The notes: a model not told the origin generated them from the sequence alone. A DNA stretch of 64,000 bases from Thermoplasmata archaeon (GCA_021797855.1 JAJZYX010000001.1:177054-241053); one strand, 5' to 3'; counted from the stretch's first letter, positions 20,002 to 29,809 are shown. Numbers and translations: made by a program.

Positions 20002-20869
20002 AAATTCCGGCGCTTGTAGTTGCAGTATCGAAAACCAGGTAGTTCATCTCTCTGAGCTTACCCAGCAGCTTCCCCTTGTCCCTGGGGATTATGATCACCG
20101 CTCCCCCTCCACCCGCGCCCGTCAGCTTAGCCCCATAGCCATACTCCCTTCCAACCGTCACGATTTTCTCGATCTGTTCCGTGGATATTCCAAAGACCTT
20201 AAGCTCAGAGTGGTTCTCATTCATAAGCTCACCTATTTTCTCCTTCTCCCCCCTCATCACAGCCCTCACCCCCTCCTCTGTTATGTTCCCTATTCTGGAC
20301 ATTATGTCGCGAGCGAGGCTGCCTCTTTCGTAGAACTTCCTGACCTTTGCGACCTGTTCTCTGGTGGACCCTTTTGAGCCTGAATACACAATCACCAGTT
20401 CCAGATTGCGTGTCGGTATGCTGGAGAATGACCATGATATACCGTTCTTCTCTATGCTCCAGAGCGGGATCCCTTCACTGCCGTTCGTCAGAACAAAACC
20501 TCCTGCTGAAATTGTGGAAGTGTCGATAGGAGAACCCAGCCCCTGAGTTTCATACTCGATATTGAATGCTTCCCTCGCCAGCTGTTCCTTCGTGAAATCC
20601 CTTTCGCTCATAAGGATTCCGGCAATGATCATTGACGACGTGCCAAGACCCGAGCCGGAAGGGACACGTGTCTCAACCTTCACGTAAACATTGCGTAGAC
20701 CAAGGTAGGAAAGTGTTCTTTGGACGAAGGGAGTGTACTGAAGTCCCGTCCTGCTTGGAATAAGATATATCTTCGCAAATAAGTCTACCGCCGCAGAGAG
20801 TGCAGGGTAGCCATAAACGACCGCATGCTCCCCGAACAGAATCACTTTATGAGGTGAGTAGACTACCAT
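19985..20869 (-). CDS. Mevalonate kinase-type GHMP kinase
   Basis: 294 aa GHMP kinase. Motif 1 is [18 protein letters not shown], the phosphate loop is [12 protein letters not shown], and motif 3 is [12 protein letters not shown]. Size and motif 1 match archaeal mevalonate kinases, which phosphorylate mevalonate for isoprenoid lipid synthesis. Known Thermoplasma strains use a modified route via mevalonate 3-phosphate, so phosphorylation at another position cannot be excluded. It lies 4 bp downstream of the YbjQ-like gene on the same strand and overlaps the end of gyrA. Confidence 0.85.
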   Translation of the reverse strand: MVVYSPHKVILFGEHAVVYGYPALSAAVDLFAKIYLIPSRTGLQYTPFVQRTLSYLGLRNVYVKVETRVPSGSGLGTSSMIIAGILMSERDFTKEQLAREAFNIEYETQGLGSPIDTSTISAGGFVLTNGSEGIPLWSIEKNGISWSFSSIPTRNLELVIVYSGSKGSTREQVAKVRKFYERGSLARDIMSRIGNITEEGVRAVMRGEKEKIGELMNENHSELKVFGISTEQIEKIVTVGREYGYGAKLTGAGGGGAVIIIPRDKGKLLGKLREMNYLVFDTATTSAGIFKRAE

Positions 20870-20873
20870 CTAC

Positions 20874-21299
20874 TCATTTGAGGGAAACAGGCTGACTCTG
20901 CGTATCGTCCTTTTGGGCGATCACCGCGGTACCGTAAGCGAGCACTTCCGACATTGTCTGGCCGATCTCGGAGGAATCGAATCTTACTTCAATCACAGCA
21001 TTTGCCCCAAGGCTTTTTGCGTGCTGCTTGAGCCTCTCAAGGGCCTCATACCTGCTCTGGTCGAGCATTTGCGTGTATTCCTTTATCTCTCCCCCCGCTA
21101 TTGTCCTCAGACCCGCTATCACGTTACCCCCAATGCCTCTTGACCTCACTATCAGCCCCCAGGTAAATCCAATGACGCTTGTTATCTTGTACCCGGGCAC
21201 GTAAGGTGTGCTCACAACAATCAAGTCTGAAGACGAGGGGTTGTAATTTCCGTTGAACATTGGGTAGTCAGGAACCTGCCATATATAATAGTTATGCAA
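20874..21299 (-). CDS. YbjQ/UPF0145 family protein
   Basis: 141 aa. The conserved core is VVSTPYVPGYKITSVIG, then GLIVRSRGIGGNVIAGLR, GEIKEYTQMLDQSRYEALERL, and LGANAVIEVRFDSSEIG. This is the putative heavy-metal-binding YbjQ fold, a pentameric beta-rich protein of unknown cellular role. About 25 N-terminal residues (MHNYYIWQVPDYPMFNGNYN) precede the domain, so translation may begin at the internal Met 15. It forms a tight pair with the mevalonate kinase gene. Confidence 0.85.
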   Translation of the reverse strand: MHNYYIWQVPDYPMFNGNYNPSSSDLIVVSTPYVPGYKITSVIGFTWGLIVRSRGIGGNVIAGLRTIAGGEIKEYTQMLDQSRYEALERLKQHAKSLGANAVIEVRFDSSEIGQTMSEVLAYGTAVIAQKDDTQSQPVSLK

Positions 21300-21361
21300 T
21301 ATTACCGTGCCGGCACAAATTGGGAATACCGGAGGTCCCTAATATCCTCCGAATACATCTT

Positions 21362-21375
21362 ATAAAAAAAGAAAA
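21362..21375 (-). terminator. Poly-T terminator of the thermosome gene
   Basis: On the minus strand a T-rich run (complement of AAAAAAAGAAAAG) follows the thermosome stop by about 15 nt. Confidence 0.5.
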
Positions 21376-21390
21376 GGATGGGGAGGGTTT

Positions 21391-23022
21391 TTAGTCCTCT
21401 TCCCCGCCGGCTCCTCCCTTCCCGCCTGGCGGTTTCGGCGCCCCAGCGCTTGATGCTTTCGTCGCAATGACGTCATCTATCCTGAGTATCATTACGGCAG
21501 CATCAGTAGCACTGTCTATCGCCTGTCTTCCTACCCTTATTGGTTCTATGACTCCGAGTTCCAGCATGTCCGTAGGTTTGCCCTTCACAACGTCAACTCC
21601 GGAATTCTTCTTTCCGTCGGCGTGATCCTTCTTGAGTGATATGAGTATGCCTATCGAGTCAAGACCAGCATTCTCGGAAAGGGTTCTTGGGATAATCTCA
21701 ACAGCCTCAGCAAACTTCTCTATTGCCAGTTGTTCCCTTCCACCGACAGAAGCACTGAACTCCCTCAGTCTCATCGCTATCTCAATGGCAGCTGCGCCCC
21801 CTCCGGGTATGATCTTGCCATCCTGGAGGGCAGCCGCAACAACGTGGAGTGAGTCGACTAAGCTCCTCTCCACTTCGTCCACCACGTGTTCCGTCCCGCC
21901 TCTTATGAGCACTGAGACTGCCTTGGGATTTTTGCATCCAGTAACGAACGTCAGGTGGTCCTCACCTATCTTCACCTCTTCAACCCTGTCTGCATTCCCG
22001 AGATCGTCGGCGGACAGATCGTCCAGGTTCGTAACAATTTCTCCCCCTATTGCCTTTGCGAGTTTTTCTATGTCGCTCTTCTTGACTCTCCTAGCGGCAT
22101 ATATCCCTTCCTTGGCAAGGTAAGCCATGGCGAGGTCGTCAATTCCCTTCTGTGTCAGTACCACGTTCGCCCCAGTCCCCTTTATCTTTTCGACCATCTC
22201 CTTCAGAATGCTCTCTTCCTGTTTCTTGAACTTCGTAATTGACTCTGGATCCTCAATCCTGATTGATGTATCGAATTCAGGCTTCTTGATTTCGAGGGCT
22301 GCATTGAGCAGTGCGATCTTTGCCTTGTTGACTACTACGGGCATTCCGGGATGTACCCTCTCCTTGTCCACTATGACACCCTGAATGAGCTGCGTGTCTT
22401 CAACCGACCCGCCCTGCTTCTTGACGAGCTGTATGTCATCAAAGTCCACCACAGTCTTTCCTCCCCTTTCCTGCGCCACTTGCATCACAGCCTTTACGGC
22501 AATGCCTGCAAGTGTCTTTCTTGATGTTGACGCGCCCTTTGAGTTCAAGGCGGTGTTCGCTATCTTCAGGAGTACCTTCTCGTCCTTGGTCACAGGCGTG
22601 GAAATTTCATTAAGTATCTCCTTCGCCCTCTCCGCCGCCATCCTGTAGCCAGAAGCTATTACAGTTGGGTGAACATTCTGGTTAAGCAGGTCTTCCGCCT
22701 TTCTGAGGAACTCACCTGCTAGAACTGCTGCAGTAGTTGTTCCGTCTCCCACTTCCTGGTCCTGGGTCTTTGAAACTTCGACCATCATCTTGGCCGCAGG
22801 ATGATCGATGTCCATTTCCTTGAGGATGGTAACACCATCATTTGTAATAACGATATCACCTAGCGAATCTACGAGCATCTTGTCCATTCCTCTCGGACCA
22901 AGAGTTGTCTTGACTGCATCGGCAATCGCCTTAGCGGCATTGATGTTGTTTTGCATCGCATTCTTCCCTGTTTCTCTCTTTGAACCCTCTTTTAGAATAA
23001 ATATTGGCTGTCCCGGCATCAT
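21391..23022 (-). CDS. Thermosome subunit (group II chaperonin)
   Basis: 543 aa, full length. ATP-binding motifs are [19 protein letters not shown]-like [13 protein letters not shown], and [17 protein letters not shown]. The apical domain includes [18 protein letters not shown]. The C-terminal equatorial part has [11 protein letters not shown] followed by a Gly-rich tail ending GGEED. It builds a double-ring chaperonin that folds cytosolic proteins; most Thermoplasmata have two paralogues, and only one is in this window. The gene has its own TATA box and a GAGGTG ribosome site. Confidence 0.97.
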   Translation of the reverse strand: MMPGQPIFILKEGSKRETGKNAMQNNINAAKAIADAVKTTLGPRGMDKMLVDSLGDIVITNDGVTILKEMDIDHPAAKMMVEVSKTQDQEVGDGTTTAAVLAGEFLRKAEDLLNQNVHPTVIASGYRMAAERAKEILNEISTPVTKDEKVLLKIANTALNSKGASTSRKTLAGIAVKAVMQVAQERGGKTVVDFDDIQLVKKQGGSVEDTQLIQGVIVDKERVHPGMPVVVNKAKIALLNAALEIKKPEFDTSIRIEDPESITKFKKQEESILKEMVEKIKGTGANVVLTQKGIDDLAMAYLAKEGIYAARRVKKSDIEKLAKAIGGEIVTNLDDLSADDLGNADRVEEVKIGEDHLTFVTGCKNPKAVSVLIRGGTEHVVDEVERSLVDSLHVVAAALQDGKIIPGGGAAAIEIAMRLREFSASVGGREQLAIEKFAEAVEIIPRTLSENAGLDSIGILISLKKDHADGKKNSGVDVVKGKPTDMLELGVIEPIRVGRQAIDSATDAAVMILRIDDVIATKASSAGAPKPPGGKGGAGGEED

Positions 23023-23058
23023 TTATCTGGGCACCTCTTTTTCCGTATTTTATTCTTC

Positions 23059-23068
23059 TATATAAACG
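23059..23068 (-). promoter_or_regulatory. TATA box of the thermosome gene
   Basis: GTTTATATAG on the minus strand puts transcription start near 23037 and leaves a short leader carrying GAGGTG before the ATG at 23022. Confidence 0.55.
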
Positions 23069-23177
23069 TATGCAGAATAGCGGAACGCACATATTGTAGA
23101 AACTCTGATTTAGAGCCAGTTTTGAAGTTATGAGTGGAATGGAAACTGACAAATATTGAATGGAGATTAGCGATGAT

Positions 23178-23250
23178 GCCACCGTGGCTCAGTAGGTAGA
23201 GCAGCTGATTCGTAATCAGCAGGTCGGGGGTCCGAATCCCTCCGGTGGCT
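23178..23250 (+). tRNA. tRNA-Thr (anticodon CGU)
   Basis: A 73-nt cloverleaf. Acceptor GCCACCG pairs with CGGTGGC, discriminator T. D arm is GCTC-AGTAGGTA-GAGC. Anticodon stem GCTGA/TCAGC encloses loop TTCGTAA, giving anticodon CGT. T arm is GGGGG-TCCGAAT-CCCTC. No intron and no encoded CCA. Confidence 0.93.
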
Positions 23251-23380
23251 TTGGGATATTGCTTCATCCTCAACACACCCCCAGTGCATAGGAAATAATG
23301 CATGTAGGCAAGTAGCTATGGCAAGTGGAGCTATTTGATTGGTTTCCACCTCTCCCTCAAAAATATAATCTTAGAAATAA

Positions 23381-23394
23381 GAAAAAAAGAAAAA
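23381..23394 (-). terminator. Poly-T terminator of the symporter operon
   Basis: The minus strand reads TTTTTCTTTTTTTC just after the symporter stop at 23411. Confidence 0.5.
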
Positions 23395-23410
23395 GGAGAA
23401 TAAGACTGCT

Positions 23411-24949
23411 TTACTTTCTCGCTCCTCCGCTCGCTTCTGCCGTTACCTTCGGATGGATGGAAACGGAAATTGCTGTCCCCACGGCTACAACGAGCAGGTT
23501 TACGAGCAGACCGACCATGCCTGCATAGAAGAACCCTAGCGGGGTTGAAAATTTGAATAGAACGGATTGTATGCTCGTGAACTTGTCTATGACAAAGTTT
23601 GCGTATATTAGCAACGATAGACCCGTTATTTGGCCGGCAGCCCATCCGGCTCCCACTGACCACTTGTTTAGGCGCTTCACATACATTGCCAAAAATATGG
23701 AAGGCAGGGTTTGCAGTATTATAATTCCCCCAACAAGCTGAAGCTGTAGAGAATAAGTTGCATTTATCAGGAAGATGAATCCGAGTGCCAGGAACTTGAA
23801 CATGATGGAGAAGTATTTTGAAAGCCTTGCCTCTGTCTTCGCTGTGATGTTCTTCCAGAAAGGCTTTATCACGTTCCTCGTCAGGAGGTTTGCCTGAGCT
23901 ATTGCCATTATGGACGCCGGAACAAGTCCGCCGATGAAGATTCCAAGGAATGCGAATCCTACAAACCAGGGAGGGAAGTATGCATATATTAGGGCAGGTA
24001 CCGTTACCAGCGGACCATAGTGATGTATGAGCGGGAGTGCATTGGAAGCTCCGTAAGCCAGTACTCCAAAGAGGGCCAGCAGGGCAAGCCCAACTCCGTA
24101 TAGTGGCAGGAGAGCCGTACTCATCCTTAGCTTTTTCGTGCTGCTTGTACTAAATACTCCATTTATTGCGTGGGGGTATAGATACAGAGCCAATGCGCTG
24201 CCTATAGTCAGGCTTATGAATCCATTTAGCAGAAGAGGTGGAAGGGTGCCGGTACCGAATGGTAATTTCGGCATTGATGCAAATGCATGCCCAAACCCTC
24301 CAATGTACATCGGGACCAACACTATTACAACAATCACTGTTGCAAAGATTATGATGTCCTTCATAACCGCTGTAATTACTGCACCCCTGAGTCCGCTGGT
24401 GAATGTAAAAGCTGCTAGTATTATGAAAGCGATGATAAGAGATATCTCAGTTATCGTAACTACGTCACTGGTAATGAGCTGCCCTATCATTATAGTAAGT
24501 ACTGCTTGCATCCCGTATATCTGGAGGGCTATGTATGGAAGCTCAGCAACTATTCCAGTGAGCGCAATAATTACCGCCAGAGATTTGCTGTTGAATTTGT
24601 CCTGTATCATATCCACTGCAGTTACGTAGTTCTTGTTCTTTGATATCTTCCAGAGCCTAGGCATTGTTATCATTGCAACGCCGAAAGTTATACCTACGTA
24701 AGGGACCGCAAAGAAGTAGATAGCCCCTTTCACGAACAACGATTCTGGAATCGCTATGAACGTATAGGCAGTATACAGATCAGCCCCCACAAGGAACCAC
24801 GCTAGATAGCTCCCCAGCTTCCTTCCCGCGAGCGCCCATTCCCCCAGATCGCTCATATCCCCCTTTCTCCACCTTGAAGCCCAGAATCCGAGTGCAACGA
24901 ATAGGATGAATAGACTGATGAATACAGCAACTACTTCCACATTGTTCAT
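23411..24949 (-). CDS. Sodium:solute symporter (SSS family)
   Basis: 512 aa with 12-13 predicted helices. Family features: GEWALAGRKLGSYLAWFLVGADLYTAYTF near the N-terminus (the GR-G-W helix), TSGLRGAVITAVMKDIIIF, and GGLVPASIMAIAQANLLTRNV, which corresponds to the sodium-site helix with adjacent Ser/Ala. It imports an organic solute with Na+. It overlaps the upstream DUF3311 gene by 4 nt; this pairing is common for bacterial and archaeal SSS carriers of the monocarboxylate/amino-acid type. Substrate unknown. Confidence 0.88.
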   Translation of the reverse strand: MNNVEVVAVFISLFILFVALGFWASRWRKGDMSDLGEWALAGRKLGSYLAWFLVGADLYTAYTFIAIPESLFVKGAIYFFAVPYVGITFGVAMITMPRLWKISKNKNYVTAVDMIQDKFNSKSLAVIIALTGIVAELPYIALQIYGMQAVLTIMIGQLITSDVVTITEISLIIAFIILAAFTFTSGLRGAVITAVMKDIIIFATVIVVIVLVPMYIGGFGHAFASMPKLPFGTGTLPPLLLNGFISLTIGSALALYLYPHAINGVFSTSSTKKLRMSTALLPLYGVGLALLALFGVLAYGASNALPLIHHYGPLVTVPALIYAYFPPWFVGFAFLGIFIGGLVPASIMAIAQANLLTRNVIKPFWKNITAKTEARLSKYFSIMFKFLALGFIFLINATYSLQLQLVGGIIILQTLPSIFLAMYVKRLNKWSVGAGWAAGQITGLSLLIYANFVIDKFTSIQSVLFKFSTPLGFFYAGMVGLLVNLLVVAVGTAISVSIHPKVTAEASGGARK

Positions 24950-25203
24950 TTATTACCACCCTCCATTCTGTTTAACAACATTGCGGCTCCAACATAGAAT
25001 GCTGCTGATACAAATAGCCACAGCGTTTCGAACCAGTAAAAAAAGGTTAGTCCGAAAAGCTCGGGACCCTTAAAGTCGTATATTGGCGTTATGGCGAAGA
25101 CCAACATTGGGATTAACAAGAGTAACGCCACTGCGACCTTCTGACCAGTTGTCCCTTTTGTCTCTAGCGACAGTTCGTTTGAATTTACTTCAGCTGTCGT
25201 CAT
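24946..25203 (-). CDS. DUF3311 small membrane protein, symporter partner
   Basis: 85 aa with two membrane helices (about 24-40 and 51-75). LFGLTFFYWFETLWLFVSAAFY matches the DUF3311 pattern of a Phe/Trp-rich second helix. This family is almost always encoded directly before an SSS transporter, as here with a 4-nt overlap, and is thought to be an accessory subunit. The promoter carries a palindrome between TATA box and start. Confidence 0.8.
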   Translation of the reverse strand: MTTAEVNSNELSLETKGTTGQKVAVALLLLIPMLVFAITPIYDFKGPELFGLTFFYWFETLWLFVSAAFYVGAAMLLNRMEGGNK

Positions 25204-25211
25204 TTTAAACC

Positions 25212-25221
25212 AACACGTGTT
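25212..25221. promoter_or_regulatory. AACACGTGTT palindrome in the symporter promoter
   Basis: A perfect 10-bp palindrome between the TATA box (25231-25242) and the ATG at 25203. It shares the core AACA-N2-TGTT and the same position relative to the TATA box with the NCS1 permease operator at 14467. Confidence 0.55.
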
Positions 25222-25230
25222 ATGTTAATC

Positions 25231-25242
25231 CCTCTATAAATA
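25231..25242 (-). promoter_or_regulatory. TATA box of the DUF3311/symporter operon
   Basis: GTATTTATAGAG on the minus strand predicts transcription start near 25210, giving an almost leaderless mRNA. Confidence 0.55.
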
Positions 25243-25397
25243 CTTAATTAAGCCTATGGTACGGAAAATCGCTAGTCTGTCGCCCCCGGCTTGAGGAGAC
25301 CTCCAAAGATTACACTGGTTTTTGAATCCTTACCGTATTATAGGAACGTACCCCCATCATCGGTCCGGAAATATGATTCAGGCATAAGCCTCTAACA

Positions 25398-25416
25398 TAA
25401 AAAAATAAGAAAAAAA
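25398..25416 (-). terminator. Poly-T terminator of the beta-helix gene
   Basis: On the minus strand two T-runs (six and seven T) separated by CTTA follow the stop at 25421. Confidence 0.5.
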
Positions 25417-25420
25417 TGAA

Positions 25421-26551
25421 TCATCCGATTCCATAATAGGACTGGAAGTTCGCGGTGACATTCTGGAAGATGTTGCCAATGTAGGTTCCGTTGTACGCAT
25501 TTGCAACCCAGATACCGATGGCTTCATCAGCAATAGTGTTGTCTATGACCATGTTGCCTTGTGCAATTGGCGGGGTCGGCTTAGCGGTCTGTGGGATGTA
25601 ATTAGCATATATAGCAATTCCATTTGGTGCAGGCGCAAGATTGAGATCTGAAGCATTATCGAAAGGAGGGTTGTTCAGCCTCTGGAAGGCTCCAAGCTTC
25701 ACGTAGTTCCCAGCGATCTCATTTCCGATGTCTGCAGCTCCGGGTGCCTCTGCATTAACTATTATCCCGTCCTCGAGACCACCTATGACCGTGTTGTCCA
25801 ACACCACGTTATCCACCGCAGATGAGAACGGAAAGTCAGCTGCCACCACAATCGTACCCACGCTGAACCCTGTGGGCCCATGAGGCGTTAGGAAGTCTCC
25901 CATCACTACATTGTTAAACACCCAGTTGTTGGCAACCGTTTGGCCCGGCCCCCATGCTGCTACCACTATACCGCATCCCTGTGAATCGTTTGCGACATAG
26001 TTATCGGCTATGAAGTTGTTGTCCCCGCTAGCATTTACATTTGGAATCGGAAGACCGGTTGGAACAACTGAAGAGCTGCTGTATACTGAAATCCCTCCAT
26101 CTCCACGGCTTCCCGTTATTCTGTTTCCGACTATGTATGAGTTGGAGACCCCGTAGAAACCTATTTCCTTGTTGTCTGGAATTGCTGGATCAGCATGCTG
26201 AACGTTGTTGCTGATATTGCTGTACATTATGGAAATACCTGATGTATCAACTGCTATTACGCCGTGGTCCGAAGCCCCGTATATGTGTGCATGGTATATC
26301 AGAACATTCGTTACGCCTGGCCCTATGTACACCCCAAAAGTGTAACCGGTTGCATTGACCTGGCCAGTTATCACCTCCCCGGAGTATGCTATCACCTTGG
26401 CGGTTAGGTTGCCGATGCCGATAGATCCGGTACCGGGACTCTGTGCGTTCACGTCTGAAGTCGCGACAAAGAGTGCCGTAGATATTACCAGCAGAGCTAT
26501 TGCTGCTGTTGCCGTCTTAGTTAATTTGCCCATGGTCCATTCATATTCCAT
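25421..26551 (-). CDS. Secreted right-handed beta-helix (NosD-like) repeat protein
   Basis: About 376 aa. From the chosen ATG the N-terminus is a clear signal sequence: GKLTKTATAAIALLVIST then ALFVATSDVNAQ. The body is a run of 20-25 residue repeats built on N-x-I/V-x-x-N-x-V (for example NNVVMGDFLT, NTVIGGLEDGIIV, GNYVKLGAF, NNTIADEAIGIWV-like), the pattern of parallel beta-helix NosD/pectate-lyase-like folds. No catalytic residues can be assigned; a surface or extracellular role is inferred. A second Met lies at 26533. Upstream codons to 26647 are open but lie before the likely promoter. Confidence 0.75.
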   Translation of the reverse strand: MEYEWTMGKLTKTATAAIALLVISTALFVATSDVNAQSPGTGSIGIGNLTAKVIAYSGEVITGQVNATGYTFGVYIGPGVTNVLIYHAHIYGASDHGVIAVDTSGISIMYSNISNNVQHADPAIPDNKEIGFYGVSNSYIVGNRITGSRGDGGISVYSSSSVVPTGLPIPNVNASGDNNFIADNYVANDSQGCGIVVAAWGPGQTVANNWVFNNVVMGDFLTPHGPTGFSVGTIVVAADFPFSSAVDNVVLDNTVIGGLEDGIIVNAEAPGAADIGNEIAGNYVKLGAFQRLNNPPFDNASDLNLAPAPNGIAIYANYIPQTAKPTPPIAQGNMVIDNTIADEAIGIWVANAYNGTYIGNIFQNVTANFQSYYGIG

Positions 26552-26600
26552 CCAATAGATAAGGGGTGGTTTTACGGATTTAACGTAAAAGTAAGAGTTA

Positions 26601-27200
26601 ATGTATGCTAAAAAATTTACACCGATGGAAAAATCCAGCGATGACAAAAGAATAGTGAAACCGTCCTCGTCGCTTATCGTGATTATACCTTCCGCCCTTG
26701 TTGTTATTGTCCTTTGGCTGCGGAATCTTACAATTCTTGACTACACACACGTGCTCCTTGGTGGAACATGGACGGGAATAGACCTATTTATGGGGCTTGT
26801 GATTTCCAGGGTTATGGGGAAAATGTCTGTGGCTGCCAGAATCGAATTCATCAAGAGGCTCGTCCCTATGATGCTCTTTTTCATGCCAACGATCGCATCC
26901 CTCGCTATAACTGCTGGAGTCTACCTCGCTACATATGAAGGAATATTCAAGCTTACTTATCCCGTTATAATAGCTGCTGGCATCATCGTGCTTGTCCTTG
27001 TCATACAGGGTTTTGCAATTTTTCTCCCAAACGAGCTCAGAATTTTCTTCGAATTGAGGAAGGAACAACCTGATTCGAGAAAAATATCTAGACTTGCAAT
27101 GATCAATTTTAGGCTCTCAGGTATACAGGCTGCCTTCCAGTTCGCAATAATATTCATCATGGCGAATATTGCTATGGGGAACCTGTTCCTAAAATTCTAG
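26601..27200 (+). CDS. Five-helix membrane protein, possible CopD-like family
   Basis: 199 aa with five hydrophobic segments. The second begins ILDYTHVLLGGTWTGIDLFMG, a His followed by G-x-W-x-G motif. That resembles the H-x6-9-G-W-x-G element of CopD/DUF2269-type proteins, also present in the gene at 30369 (WFHIFFAIGWIGGALL). Function is unknown; the His could bind a metal or haem. Translation may start at 26601 or at the ATG at 26625, which better suits a TATA-like ATTTAACGTA near 26577. It is divergent from the beta-helix protein gene. Confidence 0.6.
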   Translation: MYAKKFTPMEKSSDDKRIVKPSSSLIVIIPSALVVIVLWLRNLTILDYTHVLLGGTWTGIDLFMGLVISRVMGKMSVAARIEFIKRLVPMMLFFMPTIASLAITAGVYLATYEGIFKLTYPVIIAAGIIVLVLVIQGFAIFLPNELRIFFELRKEQPDSRKISRLAMINFRLSGIQAAFQFAIIFIMANIAMGNLFLKF

Positions 27201-27360
27201 GGTCTGAAGGCTCTGGATCGTACCAAAAGGATAAGTGTTCTGCGTGGTCCCCCCTAAATGAAAGGAAGAGTCTCAAAGCACGGAAAGCTGCCTTGTTTGA
27301 TCAAATCGGATTTGCGAACGGATAAACTGCCTCTTCGCTGCATTTTGAGGAATGCCAGGT

Positions 27361-29775
27361 TTATACAGATGCGCCTGGGGGATATTCCGCTTTCAGTTCA
27401 TCGTAAATTTTCTTCGTCTCCCTATAGAACGTCACATATCCTCTCCTCTTTAGGTATTCGAGGGCTTTCTCCAGTATCTTGAACCCCTCCTTAACGTTTC
27501 CTCTCTTTACTGTTGTGATCCCCAGTTCCCCCCTTGCCTGGTGCAAATTGATAGGGTCTAACCCTTCTTTGTCCAAGGCTTGCTTTATCTTTTTCTCTGC
27601 CTCCTTCAGCCTCTTCTTTTTGGCCAAGATAGTCCCTTCAGCAAGATTCAGAAAAGCAACTAGAAATTTATCATTGCTTCCACGGACTATCTTTCTGGCA
27701 CGTTCAATGTCTCGGGATGCCAAGCCTATCTTACCGACTGAAATTTCCATCAGAGACCTCTTTATGAGCGCGAAGGCAATATTAGAATCTGTTGGCCCAA
27801 GGAGGTCATTGAGAATGTTCATCCCTTCGTTAAAAGTTTTCAACGCTCTATCTGTTTCGCCTAATGAAAACAGAATCTCCCCCTTTTCGAGCAGGGTGGT
27901 CGCATAGCTGTACGTTGCATTCTTGCTGAGATAAACCTCAAGGGAATCGTCCACAAGATTAAGCGCTTTCCTAGGGTCGCCTCCGACATGAGATGCAAAG
28001 GCAAGCGCATAGAGCGCTGTACCGTATCTAATTGAGTCCTCTTTCTCCTCGAAAATTTTCTTCGCCCTCACCAGAAATCTCCTTGCCTCCTTTATCTTTC
28101 CCCTGAAGATGAGAAGGTACCCCAACCCGTAAAGCACCCTCCCCACCTGAACGCTTCGTTCCTGTCCTGCCGCACTAAGGGCCCTCCTAAACGCTTCCTC
28201 GCTTTTCTCAAGTTCTCCGATGTTCTGTAAAATGACGCCTTCATCATAAAGTACCCTCAACTTGAACAATGGAGGCTGGGGGCAGAGCAATGATTTTCGG
28301 AAATATTCGAGTGATTCCTCGAAATTCATCTTATTGCTCAGGATTTTTCCAATCCAGTACAAAACCTCAGCCTTTGCCTCGCAGGATGGAATGCTGCTTT
28401 CAATATCACGCAGCTCCTTGTGAAAATTGTTCACGTAAGGGGAGTTGACGAGGACCATACCTGAATCATCCAAGAATCTCACTATATCTTCGTTTGACCC
28501 GGACCTTCCGAGATGATAGAGGGCTTCTATCAGACTTTCTGGGGATTCTTTCGATTTGTAGTATGACGATAGCTTAAGATGAAGTGCCATCTTATTCTCT
28601 ATAGAGTTATAAGCACTCTCTTTAATCAAATCGTTCATGTAAATGTCGTTATTTCTTATCCTGTACAGTCCTAGTTCTTCCCCCTTCCGTAGGTCTTCCC
28701 TGTTAAGACCCCCAAAAACGAATTCCATGTCCTTCAAGCTAACTACCCCCCTGAAAAGCGATGTTTTCTCAATGATAGACCTCAGGTTCTGGGGCAAAGA
28801 GGGGAGAAGTTCGTGAGCCACATATGTCCTTAGGGACGTAATGTCTCCTACTCTCTTTCTGGCAGGAGACGAGTTTTTCATCAGATTCAGAACAAGAGGG
28901 TGCCCGCCGAGCTGCCGTACTAATTTTCTGCTGCCGGAACCCCTACCGATGAGTTTTACTGCGTCCTCTACTCTCATCTCTTGGAGGGTAAGGACGTCCA
29001 GTGTATAGAACAAACTATTCTCTCTTCCTATGAGGATTATCCTCAGTTTAGGGATGCTCTGAAGAATGTCCCTTATAAATTCTATTATTTCAGAGTCGCT
29101 GCACCTGTGCAGATCATCGAAAACTACTGTAGTGGAAGATGCCCTCAGTCCAGATATCGCCAGGTTGATCTGCTTTCTCCTATCCCTTTCTCCCTTCAGG
29201 GAGTCCAGTAGAGAAACGTTTCCCAAGTTGGCCAGATGAGTCGCAACTTTCATCAGGACATGCTTCATGGTGTCAACATCCCTGAATTCATGCCAGAACA
29301 CGGGGTCCCTATGGGTGCTCACGAATTTTGCTGTCAGGGTGGTCTTGCCTATACCCGGAATCCCTGCTATGAAGACCTGACGGTGATTTTCTAGAAATTC
29401 CAGTTCCATATTTCGCCCCACGAAATTACCTACTTCAGGAACTGATACCTGGAGAAAGTCGTAGCTCAGATTTTCCTTTACCTCGTTCTCAGGAGTTTCA
29501 GCACGCAGGTTTCCATCTCTGAATGAGATGGTTATCTGGGATACCGAAGGCCTGAAGAATTTTACCAGCTTGTTTCCAAGCCGCTTCCACTCCTCAGAAA
29601 TTATTCCGGCTTCCTTCATCAGCTTGATCTTTTCTGATATCCTGGACTCTTTTGTTTTTAGAAGTGAAGCCAACTCCTTGACGTACGACGGTTCCACTGT
29701 AATAATCCTAAGGATTTCCAGGCTTCTCCTATCGGACAGTACTTTTAGTACCAGTGGAGCACTCTGATCTTTCAC
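27361..29775 (-). CDS. STAND-type ATPase transcription regulator (ArsR-like HTH + NB-ARC + TPR)
   Basis: 804 aa multidomain protein. Residues about 10-75 form an ArsR-like winged helix (VLSDRRSLEILRII, KESRISEKIKLMKEAGI). A STAND nucleotide switch follows: FVGRNMELEFL, Walker A AGIPGIGKTTL (about 137-147), Walker B TVVFDDLHRC, and GGHPLVLNLM. From about residue 400 to the end there are TPR-like helical repeats (AEVLYWIGKIL, EEAFRRALSAAG, ARRFLVRAKKIFEE, KEGFKILEKALEYL). This is the MalT-like architecture: ligand binding by the repeats, ATP-dependent oligomerisation and DNA binding. Targets unknown. Start is GTG, apparently leaderless. Confidence 0.83.
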   Translation of the reverse strand: MKDQSAPLVLKVLSDRRSLEILRIITVEPSYVKELASLLKTKESRISEKIKLMKEAGIISEEWKRLGNKLVKFFRPSVSQITISFRDGNLRAETPENEVKENLSYDFLQVSVPEVGNFVGRNMELEFLENHRQVFIAGIPGIGKTTLTAKFVSTHRDPVFWHEFRDVDTMKHVLMKVATHLANLGNVSLLDSLKGERDRRKQINLAISGLRASSTTVVFDDLHRCSDSEIIEFIRDILQSIPKLRIILIGRENSLFYTLDVLTLQEMRVEDAVKLIGRGSGSRKLVRQLGGHPLVLNLMKNSSPARKRVGDITSLRTYVAHELLPSLPQNLRSIIEKTSLFRGVVSLKDMEFVFGGLNREDLRKGEELGLYRIRNNDIYMNDLIKESAYNSIENKMALHLKLSSYYKSKESPESLIEALYHLGRSGSNEDIVRFLDDSGMVLVNSPYVNNFHKELRDIESSIPSCEAKAEVLYWIGKILSNKMNFEESLEYFRKSLLCPQPPLFKLRVLYDEGVILQNIGELEKSEEAFRRALSAAGQERSVQVGRVLYGLGYLLIFRGKIKEARRFLVRAKKIFEEKEDSIRYGTALYALAFASHVGGDPRKALNLVDDSLEVYLSKNATYSYATTLLEKGEILFSLGETDRALKTFNEGMNILNDLLGPTDSNIAFALIKRSLMEISVGKIGLASRDIERARKIVRGSNDKFLVAFLNLAEGTILAKKKRLKEAEKKIKQALDKEGLDPINLHQARGELGITTVKRGNVKEGFKILEKALEYLKRRGYVTFYRETKKIYDELKAEYPPGASV

Positions 29776-29793
29776 TGTTTAATTACCTTCATT

Positions 29794-29805
29794 TTCTATA
29801 TAAAC
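29794..29805 (-). promoter_or_regulatory. TATA box of the STAND regulator
   Basis: GGTTTATATAGA on the minus strand, centred 25 nt upstream of the GTG at 29775, predicts a leaderless transcript. Confidence 0.55.
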
Positions 29806-29809
29806 CCTT

